Below are positions 1 to 8,413 of a stretch of 64,000 bases of DNA, piece after piece. Location: NCBI GenBank assembly GCA_963665455.1, contig OY762279.1:372001-436000 (forward strand), written 5' to 3'. Origin of the DNA: VXNE01 sp963665455. Its GTDB lineage: Bacteria > Pseudomonadota > Gammaproteobacteria > Pseudomonadales > Azotimanducaceae. The position numbers and the translations under genes were made by a program. Positions within the stretch are counted from its first letter, which is position 1; every line of letters begins with the position of its first letter. Below the pieces are notes generated by a model. It saw only the letters and a program-made list of their open reading frames with translations, did no database searches and was not told the DNA's origin.

Positions 1-1
1 A

Positions 2-2293
2 CTGATCCGGGACGCGGCTCAGATGGCAGAGGGTGGCGAACGGGTTGGGGAGGCGACTTCCGCGGTGATCCCGTGGCCGCATCAGGTACGTGCGTTCCAG
101 CGTCTTTACGGCAGCTGGCCCCCGAGGCTTCTGATCGCCGACGAAGTGGGTCTCGGCAAGACCATTCAGGCGGGCATGCTGATCCGGCAGGCGTGGCTGG
201 CCAGACTAGCGAAACGAGTGCTTATCCTCGCACCGAAGGCAGTGTTGCGACAGTGGCAGATCGAACTACGCGAGAAGTTCAACCTGAACTGGCCGATCTA
301 CGATGGCAGCCGATTGGTGTGGCACCCGGTCTCGGCGCTTGGCGGCAACACGGAGCGGAGGGTTGGTCGGGACAAGTGGCATCGGGAACCCGCAGTGATC
401 GCGTCGAGCCAGCTTGTACGGCGCAACGAGCGTGCGGAGGCCCTGTTGGAGGCGGAGCCTTGGGATCTCGTCGTGTTGGACGAGGCACACCACGCACGGC
501 GCCGCGCCGCCGGGGTGGGCGAAGTGAACCGGCCCAATGCCCTGCTGGCGTTGATGCGCAGGCTCGAGGATCGGGCTGAGGGACTGCTCCTGTTGACCGC
601 GACGCCAATGCAGGTCGATCCGGTCGAGGTGTGGGACCTGCTGAGCCTGCTCGGGCTGCCCGCCAATTGGTCTGCCGAACGGTTCCGGGAGTTCTTTGAG
701 GACGTAGGGCACCCGAATCCCTCGCACGCGGCGATTGCGCGGGCAGCTCGACTGTTCCGCGCTGCCGAGGTGGCGTACGGGCAGGTGTCGGCGGAACGGG
801 CGCAAAGAGCAGGCGGTCTTTCGCGCCTGAAAACGGGAAAGGTGCTCCGGGCCATCCGGGACGAACGGGCGCGAATGCCGCTACGCCGGCTGGAGAACGA
901 GGAACGGACTGCCGCGCTGGCGGTGATGCGCTCTTGGACTCCGCTACGCCACCTCGTCTCTCGCCACACCCGCGAACTGCTGCGCCGCTACTTCCGAGAG
1001 GGCATGCTCGACACCGCCGTGGCCGACCGCGAGGTACGGGATCGGTTCATCGACATGACGGTCGCGGAAACCGCCCTATACGACGCCGTAGACGAGTACA
1101 TCTCATCGACGTACGCGAACGCCGCGTTGAACGTTCGTAATGCGGTCGGGTTCGTGATGACCGTGTACCGACGGCGGCTGGCAAGTAGCTTCCACGCTCT
1201 CGCCGAGACGCTACGCAAACGGCTCGATGCCCTTGACGAGAGTGATTTCGACTTGTTCGGCAACGATGAGGACGTCTCCGATGACGAGGTTGCCGATAGC
1301 GTCCAGGACTCCGAGGATGTCGCGGAGCTCGAACACCGTGCCCTCTTGGCCGAAGAACGTTCCGACATCGCCAAGTTGCTTGCCGCAGTGGAATCGCTGC
1401 CTCCGGACAGCAAGCTGGCTGCGCTGGTGGAGACGCTGGCCGCGCTTCACCAGGAGGGCTACCAGCAGGTGATGGTGTTCACGCAGTACACCGACACCAT
1501 GGACTTCCTACGCGATCGGCTCCGGGTGGCCGGAGACTGGCGCTTGATGTGCTACTCCGGCAGAGGCGGCGAAGTCCCGGCGGAAGACGGGGCGTGGCGC
1601 GGTATTAGCCGCGAGGATGCCAAACGGCGATTCCGCGACGCGGAAGCCGATGTGCTCCTGTGCACCGACGCTGCCGCCGAGGGTTTGAACTTCCAGTTCT
1701 GCGGTGCCCTGGTGAACTACGACATGCCGTGGAACCCGATGCGCGTGGAGCAGCGCATCGGGCGCATCGACCGACTGGGCCAGCGGTACCCGCGTGTTCG
1801 TATCGTCAATCTGCACTACGAGGACACTGTCGAGACCGACGTCTACCGAGCGTTACGCAGCCGTATCGGGCTCTTCGAATCGGTCGTTGGGCCGCTGCAG
1901 CCAATCCTCGCGCGATTGCCGGGCGACATCGGCAAGGCGGTCCTGCAAGGCGACCGGGGGCGCATCGGCGACGCGGTGGAGGCACGCATCGACGAAGAGG
2001 GGCGGCCCGCGTTCGACATAGATGGGGCTCTGGAGGACGAAATCGAGATGCCCGAACGCCCCCCGCCATCGCTTACAATGGAGTTCCTCGACGACGTGCT
2101 CTCCACGCCGGCCCTCATGGTACCCGGTGTGCAGGTGCGGCGGCTGGGAAGCAGGGAGTACGCGGTCCGAGCGCCGGGGATGGAACGCGAGGAGCGGGTG
2201 ACGACGGACCCAGCGTACTACGAAGCCCATGCGGACAGCTTGGAGTTTTGGTCCCCGGGAGGAGTGCTGTTCGAGCGGGTTCGTATTTTGTAG
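2..2293 (+). CDS. SNF2/RapA-like superfamily 2 helicase, 5' end probably outside the window
   Basis: ATP-dependent DNA translocase of the SNF2/HepA type. Counting from the first Met at position 23 (756 residues), it shows Walker A DEVGLGKT at about residue 41, DEAH at about 153, TATPMQ near 192, and a C-terminal helicase half with FTQYTDT and the arginine-finger motif QRIGRIDRLGQ near 577. The frame stays open to the left edge and the ATPase motif lies very close to the first Met. An N-terminal part is therefore probably upstream of the window, and position 23 may not be the true start. It is followed on the same strand by a small membrane protein and a nuclease-like protein, then by an opposing PHP-AAA ATPase. 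SNF2 helicases with nuclease partners are common in anti-phage islands, so a defence role is likely but inferred. Confidence 0.85.
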   Translation: MIRDAAQMAEGGERVGEATSAVIPWPHQVRAFQRLYGSWPPRLLIADEVGLGKTIQAGMLIRQAWLARLAKRVLILAPKAVLRQWQIELREKFNLNWPIYDGSRLVWHPVSALGGNTERRVGRDKWHREPAVIASSQLVRRNERAEALLEAEPWDLVVLDEAHHARRRAAGVGEVNRPNALLALMRRLEDRAEGLLLLTATPMQVDPVEVWDLLSLLGLPANWSAERFREFFEDVGHPNPSHAAIARAARLFRAAEVAYGQVSAERAQRAGGLSRLKTGKVLRAIRDERARMPLRRLENEERTAALAVMRSWTPLRHLVSRHTRELLRRYFREGMLDTAVADREVRDRFIDMTVAETALYDAVDEYISSTYANAALNVRNAVGFVMTVYRRRLASSFHALAETLRKRLDALDESDFDLFGNDEDVSDDEVADSVQDSEDVAELEHRALLAEERSDIAKLLAAVESLPPDSKLAALVETLAALHQEGYQQVMVFTQYTDTMDFLRDRLRVAGDWRLMCYSGRGGEVPAEDGAWRGISREDAKRRFRDAEADVLLCTDAAAEGLNFQFCGALVNYDMPWNPMRVEQRIGRIDRLGQRYPRVRIVNLHYEDTVETDVYRALRSRIGLFESVVGPLQPILARLPGDIGKAVLQGDRGRIGDAVEARIDEEGRPAFDIDGALEDEIEMPERPPPSLTMEFLDDVLSTPALMVPGVQVRRLGSREYAVRAPGMEREERVTTDPAYYEAHADSLEFWSPGGVLFERVRIL

Positions 2294-2394
2294 GCTGTCG
2301 AGGTACCCGAGCAGCCGCGAATTTATGGCATCCTAGGTCGGGTATCGGGCGCAAGCTGAAGTTGAAGCTGTCGGGATGGACGGAGGTGGAGAGT

Positions 2395-2943
2395 GTGAAG
2401 GCATCAAAGTTCCCGTTGGACGCGGTTGTCCCGTTCGCGTTGATAGTGGGTTCCGCCGGACTGTGCCTCGCGTGGCTGTCTCCGGATGACCATGTAGGTC
2501 ACAGGGGAGGCGTGATCGTGGTTATCGTGAGTTACACAATCGTCGGAGTTGCGGCAGTACGGGCGATCACGACTTGGTGGATGCGTTCTCTCGAACTAAT
2601 GGAGTTTTTGGAGTCAAATGCTAAGAGGCAGTCCAGCAGGTTAGTGAACAGCAACGCTTGGAGGTTCGCAGTCGGCGGCGCGTCTATCTTGAGCATCCCT
2701 TTGATGCTTTTCTCGCTTTGGTCCGACGGCGGAAAGACAACGGCTGCAAACGGCGGCAGTGTCGAAGAGAGCATTCCTCAAACTAGGCTGGTCGAGCAGT
2801 TTGAAGGCGTGGAGAGTACACGCGAAGAACGGCAGCAGGACGGAGACGTTGTCGGACACGATACCGCGACGGAAGAATCCGACGAGGCTACTGTAGCTGA
2901 TAAGGAAGAGCACACCGGGAAAGGCGCGCGTGGCAACGGTTAG
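2395..2943 (+). CDS. Small three-helix membrane protein of unknown function
   Basis: 182 residues from a GTG start at 2395, chosen because a GGAGGTGGA ribosome-binding site sits just upstream. Hydrophobic segments lie at about residues 9-29, 38-58 and 90-108, followed by a long acidic, Glu/Asp/Thr-rich tail. I recognise no enzymatic motif. It lies 101 bases after the helicase stop and 53 bases before the next gene on the same strand, so it is probably co-transcribed with them. It could anchor or sense for the helicase-nuclease pair, which is inference. A longer upstream extension of this frame overlaps the helicase and was discarded. Confidence 0.6.
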   Translation: MKASKFPLDAVVPFALIVGSAGLCLAWLSPDDHVGHRGGVIVVIVSYTIVGVAAVRAITTWWMRSLELMEFLESNAKRQSSRLVNSNAWRFAVGGASILSIPLMLFSLWSDGGKTTAANGGSVEESIPQTRLVEQFEGVESTREERQQDGDVVGHDTATEESDEATVADKEEHTGKGARGNG

Positions 2944-2996
2944 TGCTCGTGCATGATCGAAGCGCCTTGCGTACGCAAGTTTAGCAGACTAGGAGC

Positions 2997-4034
2997 GTGG
3001 TTTTGGTTGCACACTATGGCGATATGGAGCTCGGTAGGAAGGACGAGGAGGGGGTACGAGCCTTCTATCGAGAAGTCCCGCCCGCTGGCGGAAGGGAGAA
3101 TACTGTCGGTCCGGTAGTCCTACGGGAAACGCTGGGCATCGGAAAACGAGAATTCGAGAGGCGAAAGGCCGCTCTGCAGGACTACGGACTCATCGGCACC
3201 GTCCAAGGAGGAGGGATCTACAGACTCCCACGCGACGATGGGAGGGAAACCTCCTACTACGAACCGATTAGGCGTGAGCTCGAACTGAATTGGGCAGAAC
3301 AACCAAAGAGAGAGTACCATCTCCGTCAGAGGTTCCTGCGCGTCCTCGATACGCATCACCGCGGGCGTGGGCGGGACGGGCGGTGGGCGCGGCCCGACTT
3401 GACGCTACTCGGCGGAAAGGTATTGCCTTATCTTCCGGGAAAGTTCCTCGACGTCATTACGTTCGAAGTGAAGTTGGGGATGCCAGTCGAGGGACTCTAC
3501 GAAGCACTTGCTCACCGACGGCGCGCGAACTTCGCATACGTCGTTTGCATCTATCCAGAGCATTGGGGTCAGCCTGGGCCGGCAGAGCAGGCGACGATGG
3601 TAACGGAGGCAACCCGGCAGGGGATCGGCGTCATCCTCGTTCGGCAGGAGGACGACTTCGGCCTTTGGAGTGAGCTAGTAGAACCAGTGCGTCATGAGAC
3701 AGACCCGCAGCACCTGCATGATTTCCTTGAGACCCATTGCGACCGAGGCGATTGCCTGCCCGAGCTGCGTGGCTGGCTGGAGAGGGGATCGTTTGAGTTA
3801 CCGCCCGTGTCTGATGGCCAATTGCGACGGCTTGCCCTAACTACGAAGGAGCTGGAGGTCGCCCGAGCGATGGTCGGCATGATAGCAGATAGTGACGAAA
3901 GCTGGGGACCATCGTACTTCAGGGACCTTGCTAGTGATCGTGTGGTTGGCCGCGTCAGGGATGTCCTGAAGGAAGCGGATTTCATCCAGACTGTTCGGGG
4001 TGGCGGAATACGTCGGGCACGCAGTGCGCTGTGA
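2997..4034 (+). CDS. Winged-helix / restriction-endonuclease-like protein
   Basis: 345 residues from a GTG start. An in-frame ATG at 3024 is an alternative start. The N-terminal 80 residues and the C-terminal 70 residues both look like winged-helix DNA-binding modules: each ends in a similar 'GGGI' wing (VQGGGIYRLP and VRGGGIRRAR). The centre contains RPDLTLL followed about 25 residues later by ITFEVKLG, the D...ExK pattern of PD-(D/E)xK nucleases. A DNA-cleaving partner of the upstream SNF2 helicase is plausible. The family is not recognised and the nuclease call rests on motif pattern alone. It is convergent with the TrlF-like gene, with 112 bases between the stops. Confidence 0.65.
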   Translation: MVLVAHYGDMELGRKDEEGVRAFYREVPPAGGRENTVGPVVLRETLGIGKREFERRKAALQDYGLIGTVQGGGIYRLPRDDGRETSYYEPIRRELELNWAEQPKREYHLRQRFLRVLDTHHRGRGRDGRWARPDLTLLGGKVLPYLPGKFLDVITFEVKLGMPVEGLYEALAHRRRANFAYVVCIYPEHWGQPGPAEQATMVTEATRQGIGVILVRQEDDFGLWSELVEPVRHETDPQHLHDFLETHCDRGDCLPELRGWLERGSFELPPVSDGQLRRLALTTKELEVARAMVGMIADSDESWGPSYFRDLASDRVVGRVRDVLKEADFIQTVRGGGIRRARSAL

Positions 4035-4146
4035 ATCGGGCGAGCAGAAACGTGCCGACGAGCTACCAACAACGGGAAGCTCCTCGAACTCTGCGGCTGC
4101 GTTCATACTCCACTGGCCGTTACGCCACTTGAGTGTCAGCTGCAAT

Positions 4147-6813
4147 TCAACTAGCGACTCCGTATTTCTGGTATCTCAAACGCAATGCGGACGGACCGCC
4201 GTCGAGTATGGCAATCACATGCTTCGTAATTGACGAGTCTTTGGTGCAGAGAAAACCTCGAGCGTTGACATAGCCTCTCGATCCATCACTGTCGAACATC
4301 GTGATGTGTTCTGCATCCGTCAAGACCACTAGGTTAGCGTTGTGGGATGTGAAGGTGATTTGCCTTCCACGTTTGTCGGCGAGCAACGCGGGTGCGATTG
4401 CGTCTGCAATGTGCCTGTTGTCTAGATTGTCCTCGGGCTGATCCACGATTAATGGGCCCTCTTGGAGCTTCAGCAGCAAGGGAAATACCGCCGTGCATCG
4501 CTGCCCGGCCGATAGCTGATCTATTTCCCTGAAGTCCTCAACATCCCGCCCCACGTTGAAGGTGATCCGCAAATCGTCACCTTCGAACGCGCCCACGTAG
4601 CCGGCGAACGCGACCGAAGAGAGGAGGACGGGGAACCCGTTCAGCAAGTCCGTGCGTGCGCTCTCGTACCCTTTCGCCAGCCTTTCGTGGTGCCGCTCGG
4701 CCGTTCCAAAACGTTGTGTGAGTTCGCCGAATACGGTCGCTCCGTCCGGATTATGAGCGCCGATCTCATCGAAAACGCTTAAACGAGCGCGCGGCACGAC
4801 CTCAAGCCGAACTCCATAGTCTTCCAAATCTGCCGCCAACGCTGAGACTCGCTCTTGTCGAAGAGCAGTCTGAGCGTCCAATGCGGATGAAACGCTCCGG
4901 CACGAATGCGCAAGCTGGCCTAGCAGACTCTGCAACCGGTCCTGTTCCTCCTGTAGATTCTGAGCTAGGGTCGGCAGCTCCCTCGTTTGGTCTAGCACTT
5001 GTCGATGCGTTTCCAATAGCCGACGCTGTTCGTCCGAGAGGGCCGAGACTTTAGCATCGTACTCGGTCGCGAATCGAGCAAACGCCACCTCCATATCGGT
5101 CGTTCTTTCAGCTAGCTCGGTTGCGTATTGCGCGATGACGTCACGATGCTCATCAGAGAAGGTCGCGATGCGACCTCGAAGCGCCTCCGCGATGTCGAAT
5201 GCTTCTTTGGCGAAGTCCTCGATTGGCGAAGCTCCGGCGACTAGACGGAATTCAGGAATGACGCCTACAGCTTCCCAATTCGGCTCATTGTTCCGGTGAG
5301 CCCGAAGCCATGATAAAAGACCATCCACCGAGTCCCTCTGAAGATTCGCCGTCTCGTATTCGTCCTTCAGCTCCACTAGATTCGCATCCCTTAGCTCCTG
5401 GAGCCCGGAACGCAGATCCTTGAGCCTATTGACGCGATCGCGAAGCGATACGTACCCCTTGTAGCGGTTGACCACCTGTTCGTGCTGTGATCGGATGCTT
5501 CCGATCATGTCGTCCGCGGCTTCCTGAAGCTGCCGAATCTGTTCTCGGTTCGCTATCGTATCGAGGTAAGCTTGGCGAACGTCGGGGTCGGTGGCCGCCT
5601 GTTCGATCTCGTGCCAGCCCAGAATGAAGGAAGGGAACATTAGAGCATCTGCGTTTCGGACCTCCTCGCGCCTGTCATCCTCGAACACTAGACTGAAGAT
5701 ATCACGTCGGCTGGCAGAACGCTCTATAAGTACTTTCGCCCCGTCCGCTCGTTTAACCAGAACGCGTACGGTGCCACTCTGTCCTAGGATATGGGACAGG
5801 TGCGACTCGACCTCCTCCTTGCGTGATTCCGGAACGAGGGCTCCTAACGCAAACCTTAGACACTCAAGAACTGACGTCTTTCCGGAGCCCTTTACGCCGA
5901 TGAATGCGTTGCAGTTCGGAGATAACGACAGCCACAAATCGCCGAGAAACTGCCCGCGAATGTTAATGCCTTGGATGTAGCTTGCCGGTAGTTTTGGTTC
6001 TGCGAGCGAAACCCGTGCTGGGATTTCTAGGCTACCTTTGAGTTCGCTGAAGGTGGGGTCCTCCATTTGGACCCATGTCATCCGACTCCCTATATCGCGG
6101 ACTTCATGGGCGTCGCTCGATCTGATGCATGTCTTGTGCAGGTTTCCAGTCTCAGGGTGTTTGCCATCGAAGAACTCTGCGGTCCTTGGATCAGTGACCT
6201 CAAGTGCGGTGAAGTGGTCCCGCGCGAGCTTGAGGAACTCTTCGTCCGTGTAGATGTCGTCGACGGCCCGGCTTTTGAAAGCGTCGGCACTTCGATGCAG
6301 GTGCGCAGGGATGATCAGTGCGTTAGCTTCGCATAGTACTGAGCAAATGTCGGAGATGGGTGCAGTCAAACCGCGGATAGTCGTTCCGGATACCTGCCGT
6401 TCCTCGTGGCCGCAACGCTGGTTCAAGTTCTTGAACCAGTAGTCGGCATCGATATTCGGGTCGAATCCCGCGAGGATATGGAAGAACGCTTGCTTCTGGA
6501 CCTTCGGGCCAGGTCTGGCCCAAGCATCTACGAAGACATTGAGCTCGGTTCCCCTTAGAATCGTCCGATTGGTGCGCCGTTGTATGCCATCCACGAACTG
6601 GGCGTCCGGCAGAGCGTGGTGGTCCGTAAACATGACGACGTCCACGGGATTGGCTGACAAGTGGTGGATGGCGTCGGCCAGAGCGGTGTCCTCACTCCCA
6701 CGAAAGTCGTAGCTCGCTGGCGAGTGATTGTGAAGGTCGACACTTCTCCATCGGCCATAGCTGGCCGATGAGTGTGCCGAGAGGTCGGCCTCGAAATCTT
6801 TGATTATAGGCAT
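4147..6813 (-). CDS. TrlF-family PHP-domain AAA/SMC-like ATPase
   Basis: 888 residues from the ATG at 6813 (MPIIKDFEAD). A 31-residue extension upstream would run into the tRNA remnant and was dropped. The N-terminus is a PHP phosphoesterase domain: VDLHNHSPAS at residues 26-35, TDHH further on, and metal-binding His/Asp/Glu residues. The middle has an ABC/SMC-type Walker A (GVKGSGKTS), followed by a coiled-coil region. The C-terminus has an LSAGQR-type signature and a Walker B IVDQPEDNLDN. This is the architecture of TrlF-type ATPases, which are often found in defence islands. It probably couples ATP-driven nucleic-acid sensing to nuclease or phosphatase activity; the substrate is unknown. 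Its start codon is only 47 bases from the 3' end of a degraded tRNA-Ser, consistent with an island inserted at that tRNA copy. Confidence 0.85.
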   Translation of the reverse strand: MPIIKDFEADLSAHSSASYGRWRSVDLHNHSPASYDFRGSEDTALADAIHHLSANPVDVVMFTDHHALPDAQFVDGIQRRTNRTILRGTELNVFVDAWARPGPKVQKQAFFHILAGFDPNIDADYWFKNLNQRCGHEERQVSGTTIRGLTAPISDICSVLCEANALIIPAHLHRSADAFKSRAVDDIYTDEEFLKLARDHFTALEVTDPRTAEFFDGKHPETGNLHKTCIRSSDAHEVRDIGSRMTWVQMEDPTFSELKGSLEIPARVSLAEPKLPASYIQGINIRGQFLGDLWLSLSPNCNAFIGVKGSGKTSVLECLRFALGALVPESRKEEVESHLSHILGQSGTVRVLVKRADGAKVLIERSASRRDIFSLVFEDDRREEVRNADALMFPSFILGWHEIEQAATDPDVRQAYLDTIANREQIRQLQEAADDMIGSIRSQHEQVVNRYKGYVSLRDRVNRLKDLRSGLQELRDANLVELKDEYETANLQRDSVDGLLSWLRAHRNNEPNWEAVGVIPEFRLVAGASPIEDFAKEAFDIAEALRGRIATFSDEHRDVIAQYATELAERTTDMEVAFARFATEYDAKVSALSDEQRRLLETHRQVLDQTRELPTLAQNLQEEQDRLQSLLGQLAHSCRSVSSALDAQTALRQERVSALAADLEDYGVRLEVVPRARLSVFDEIGAHNPDGATVFGELTQRFGTAERHHERLAKGYESARTDLLNGFPVLLSSVAFAGYVGAFEGDDLRITFNVGRDVEDFREIDQLSAGQRCTAVFPLLLKLQEGPLIVDQPEDNLDNRHIADAIAPALLADKRGRQITFTSHNANLVVLTDAEHITMFDSDGSRGYVNARGFLCTKDSSITKHVIAILDGGPSALRLRYQKYGVAS

Positions 6814-6859
6814 TGCATGGGCTCGTTGTGACGCGGTCTGTGGTGTTCCGTTCAGTTGT

Positions 6860-6955
6860 TGGCGGAGTGAGGCAGGGATTCGAACCCTCGATGGGCTTTC
6901 GCCCATATGTTACTACTTTCTGGGCGTGCTCCTTCGGTCGCTCGGACACGTCTCC
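6860..6955 (-). pseudogene. Degenerate tRNA-Ser copy
   Basis: Read on the minus strand this matches the intact tRNA-Ser(GGA) at 54122-54211 in the D arm, the variable-arm loop (GGGCGAAAGCCCATC), the T-loop TTCGAAT and the encoded CCA. The acceptor stem no longer pairs (5' GGAGACG against 3' TCACTCC), the anticodon stem is broken, U33 is replaced, and the T stem carries a G-G mismatch. It is therefore judged non-functional. It is immediately followed by a diverged SRP RNA copy, the same order as in the intact locus. Confidence 0.75.
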
Positions 6956-6964
6956 GAAGGTGCA

Positions 6965-7072
6965 GGCGACCCATCAGCCACACCCCGGCGCCGGAGTCCG
7001 GTGCTGCCGCAGCTCCCTTCCGGGCCTGACGGGTTCACAACTTGTCGTCGCGAGGGGACCGGTGGGGTCGCG
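6965..7072 (-). ncRNA. Diverged second copy of the SRP (4.5S-type) RNA
   Basis: The minus strand contains the SRP domain IV core GTCAGGCCCGGAAGGGAGC with its GGAA tetraloop, and complementary ends (GCGACCC at the 5' end pairing with GGGTCGC at the 3' end). The normally invariant AGCAG following the tetraloop stem is AGCTG here. That changes an adenine in the internal loop contacted by Ffh. The paired copy at 54221-54329 keeps the consensus. This copy may be a pseudogene or a weak variant. The reading frame of the HEPN gene overlaps its 5' end. Confidence 0.6.
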
Positions 7073-7499
7073 ATGGTGCGCCGCGCGGCTCGACCATCTT
7101 AGCAGACCGCGTGCGAGTCGACGTGGCCGAATTCGGGTCACGGACGCTGGGCCGGACGCCCATGAAGGGGGTGCCTGTGCGGCGGCCTGGGTCTGGGGCT
7201 AGACGCCGGCGAGCCACCTCCGTGATCGCCTGGCGGAGCTGCTCCGTTTGGGCGAGGCTACGTCGGATGCTACGTGGCAACGGGCCGTCCCGCACGAAAC
7301 GCAGTGAGAATTCCTGTCGTAAGCCGCCATGGCTCTTCGGTGGTTCGATGCCGCGAGCCATGAGGGCGGCCCTGGCGGCCTGCATTGTCGAGTGGTACGC
7401 CGAGCTGATGGTCGGCCGGATACGCCCCTGACCCAGGTTGGCGACCGCGTCCTCGAAGCTGCTCAGGCTATCGCGGATGTACTCGTGCTTGGCTTCCAA
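7035..7499 (-). CDS. HEPN-domain protein, putative toxin (HepT-like), C-terminus running into RNA repeat
   Basis: 154 residues from a TTG start at 7499; the frame is closed by a stop a few codons upstream. Residues 25-75 match HEPN proteins of the 'AYYAMFHAARALL...SH.G' type (seen here as SSAYHSTMQAARAALMARG followed by SHGGLRQEFSLRFV). These are typically RNA-binding or RNA-cleaving toxins paired with a minimal nucleotidyltransferase. It overlaps the upstream nucleotidyltransferase gene by 32 bases, a typical MNT-HEPN arrangement. The last 35-45 residues are encoded by sequence homologous to the tRNA/SRP flank and by the SRP RNA copy itself. The natural C-terminus was therefore probably lost and replaced by read-through. 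Whether the protein is active is unclear. Confidence 0.65.
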   Translation of the reverse strand: MEAKHEYIRDSLSSFEDAVANLGQGRIRPTISSAYHSTMQAARAALMARGIEPPKSHGGLRQEFSLRFVRDGPLPRSIRRSLAQTEQLRQAITEVARRRLAPDPGRRTGTPFMGVRPSVRDPNSATSTRTRSAKMVEPRGAPSRPHRSPRDDKL

Positions 7500-8046
7500 G
7501 CTGGAATGTTCCCAAATCTATGCCGTCCCTCACCACGTTGCGGTAGAACGGCCATTCCGGGAGCGACGCGCCATCGCCTAGCTCCGTTTCCCACACGGCG
7601 ATCGGCGACAGGGGCATCAACTCGGCCTCCAGTACGGCGTCGGCTGGGTCCACCAGGAGTTCATTGATTCGGGTGAGCCGGGGGCCGGGTAGCGGTGGGG
7701 CGCCCTCGAAAACCACGGCGACATCTAGGTCGCTGTCTTCCCGGAAGTCGCCACGGGCGTAGCTCCCGAACAGGACGAGCCGCGACAGCGGGGGCAGTCG
7801 TGTCTGCGCCAGATGCTTGGCGAACGCTTCCAAGGCAGTGCGCGCCCTTGGCGGGATGTCTGCATTCGCGATGCTACGGGCCAGCGTTGCCCGGGACGCC
7901 GCTGGTTCACGGGCCCGTTCGCCAGAACCGCCACGCGGCTGCGGCTCCGCCAGCGTATCGCCACCGCCTGACGCTGCCTCCTCCGAACGAGGCGGTGACA
8001 AGTCGTATGCCTCGGCCAAGGTCTTTCCTTTTGCGTCGTTCGACAT
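7468..8046 (-). CDS. MNT-type nucleotidyltransferase, putative MntA-like antitoxin
   Basis: 192 residues from the ATG at 8046. The catalytic signature LVLFGSYARGDFREDSDLDV (GS-x-DxD) of minimal nucleotidyltransferases is clear in the middle. The first 60 residues are low-complexity and could be an over-extended start. In characterised MntA-HepT pairs the nucleotidyltransferase transfers AMP to the HEPN toxin and silences it. Gene order (MNT then HEPN, overlapping) supports the same here. The pair sits between the degraded SRP RNA and phyH of the left duplicate, so it was inserted after the duplication or lost from the other copy. Confidence 0.75.
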   Translation of the reverse strand: MSNDAKGKTLAEAYDLSPPRSEEAASGGGDTLAEPQPRGGSGERAREPAASRATLARSIANADIPPRARTALEAFAKHLAQTRLPPLSRLVLFGSYARGDFREDSDLDVAVVFEGAPPLPGPRLTRINELLVDPADAVLEAELMPLSPIAVWETELGDGASLPEWPFYRNVVRDGIDLGTFQLGSQARVHPR

Positions 8047-8413
8047 GGCATCGCAACCCAACCCCGAAGACTGCGTCCCATGGTACGCCCGCTGTCAACA
8101 GGAGGCACGCGCGTCTAGCCCCCGAGAGAGGCGTGGCGCGCACCGTCCCACGACTCGATGCAGGGGATCCTGGTCGCGTCATCCACCCGACGTCCCTCTC
8201 GCGGATGGCATCGCTACGGCGCATCCGAGCGGTCGCTCAAGATCATCGAGGAAACTGCCGATGCGACTCAGGCCCGTTAGCGAGCGGCACGCCGCCGGTC
8301 GTCCGAGCTGCACAAGGCCCATTGACGGCACGGCCACCCGCTTGACCCCCAACCCCCCACCGCCCAACAATCCCACCCCACGCAAGTCCCTCCAGACCCA
8401 CACAGGAGCCCCC
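8047..8413. other. Intergenic region between the MNT gene and phyH
   Basis: 367 bases with no supported gene. The last ~75 bases (from about 8339) are shared nearly base for base with the leader of the second phyH at 54458-54531, so promoter and leader were duplicated with the gene. An in-frame extension of phyH through this stretch exists but lacks homology in the other copy and was rejected. Confidence 0.6.

Noticed and set aside
1..6813. DISARM or BREX assignment for the SNF2/TrlF cluster
   Set aside because: No DUF1998, PLD, PglZ or BrxC-type protein is seen, and no methylase adjoins; an SNF2 helicase alone is not diagnostic.
6860..6955. Functional second tRNA-Ser
   Set aside because: Acceptor and anticodon stems are broken and U33 is lost.
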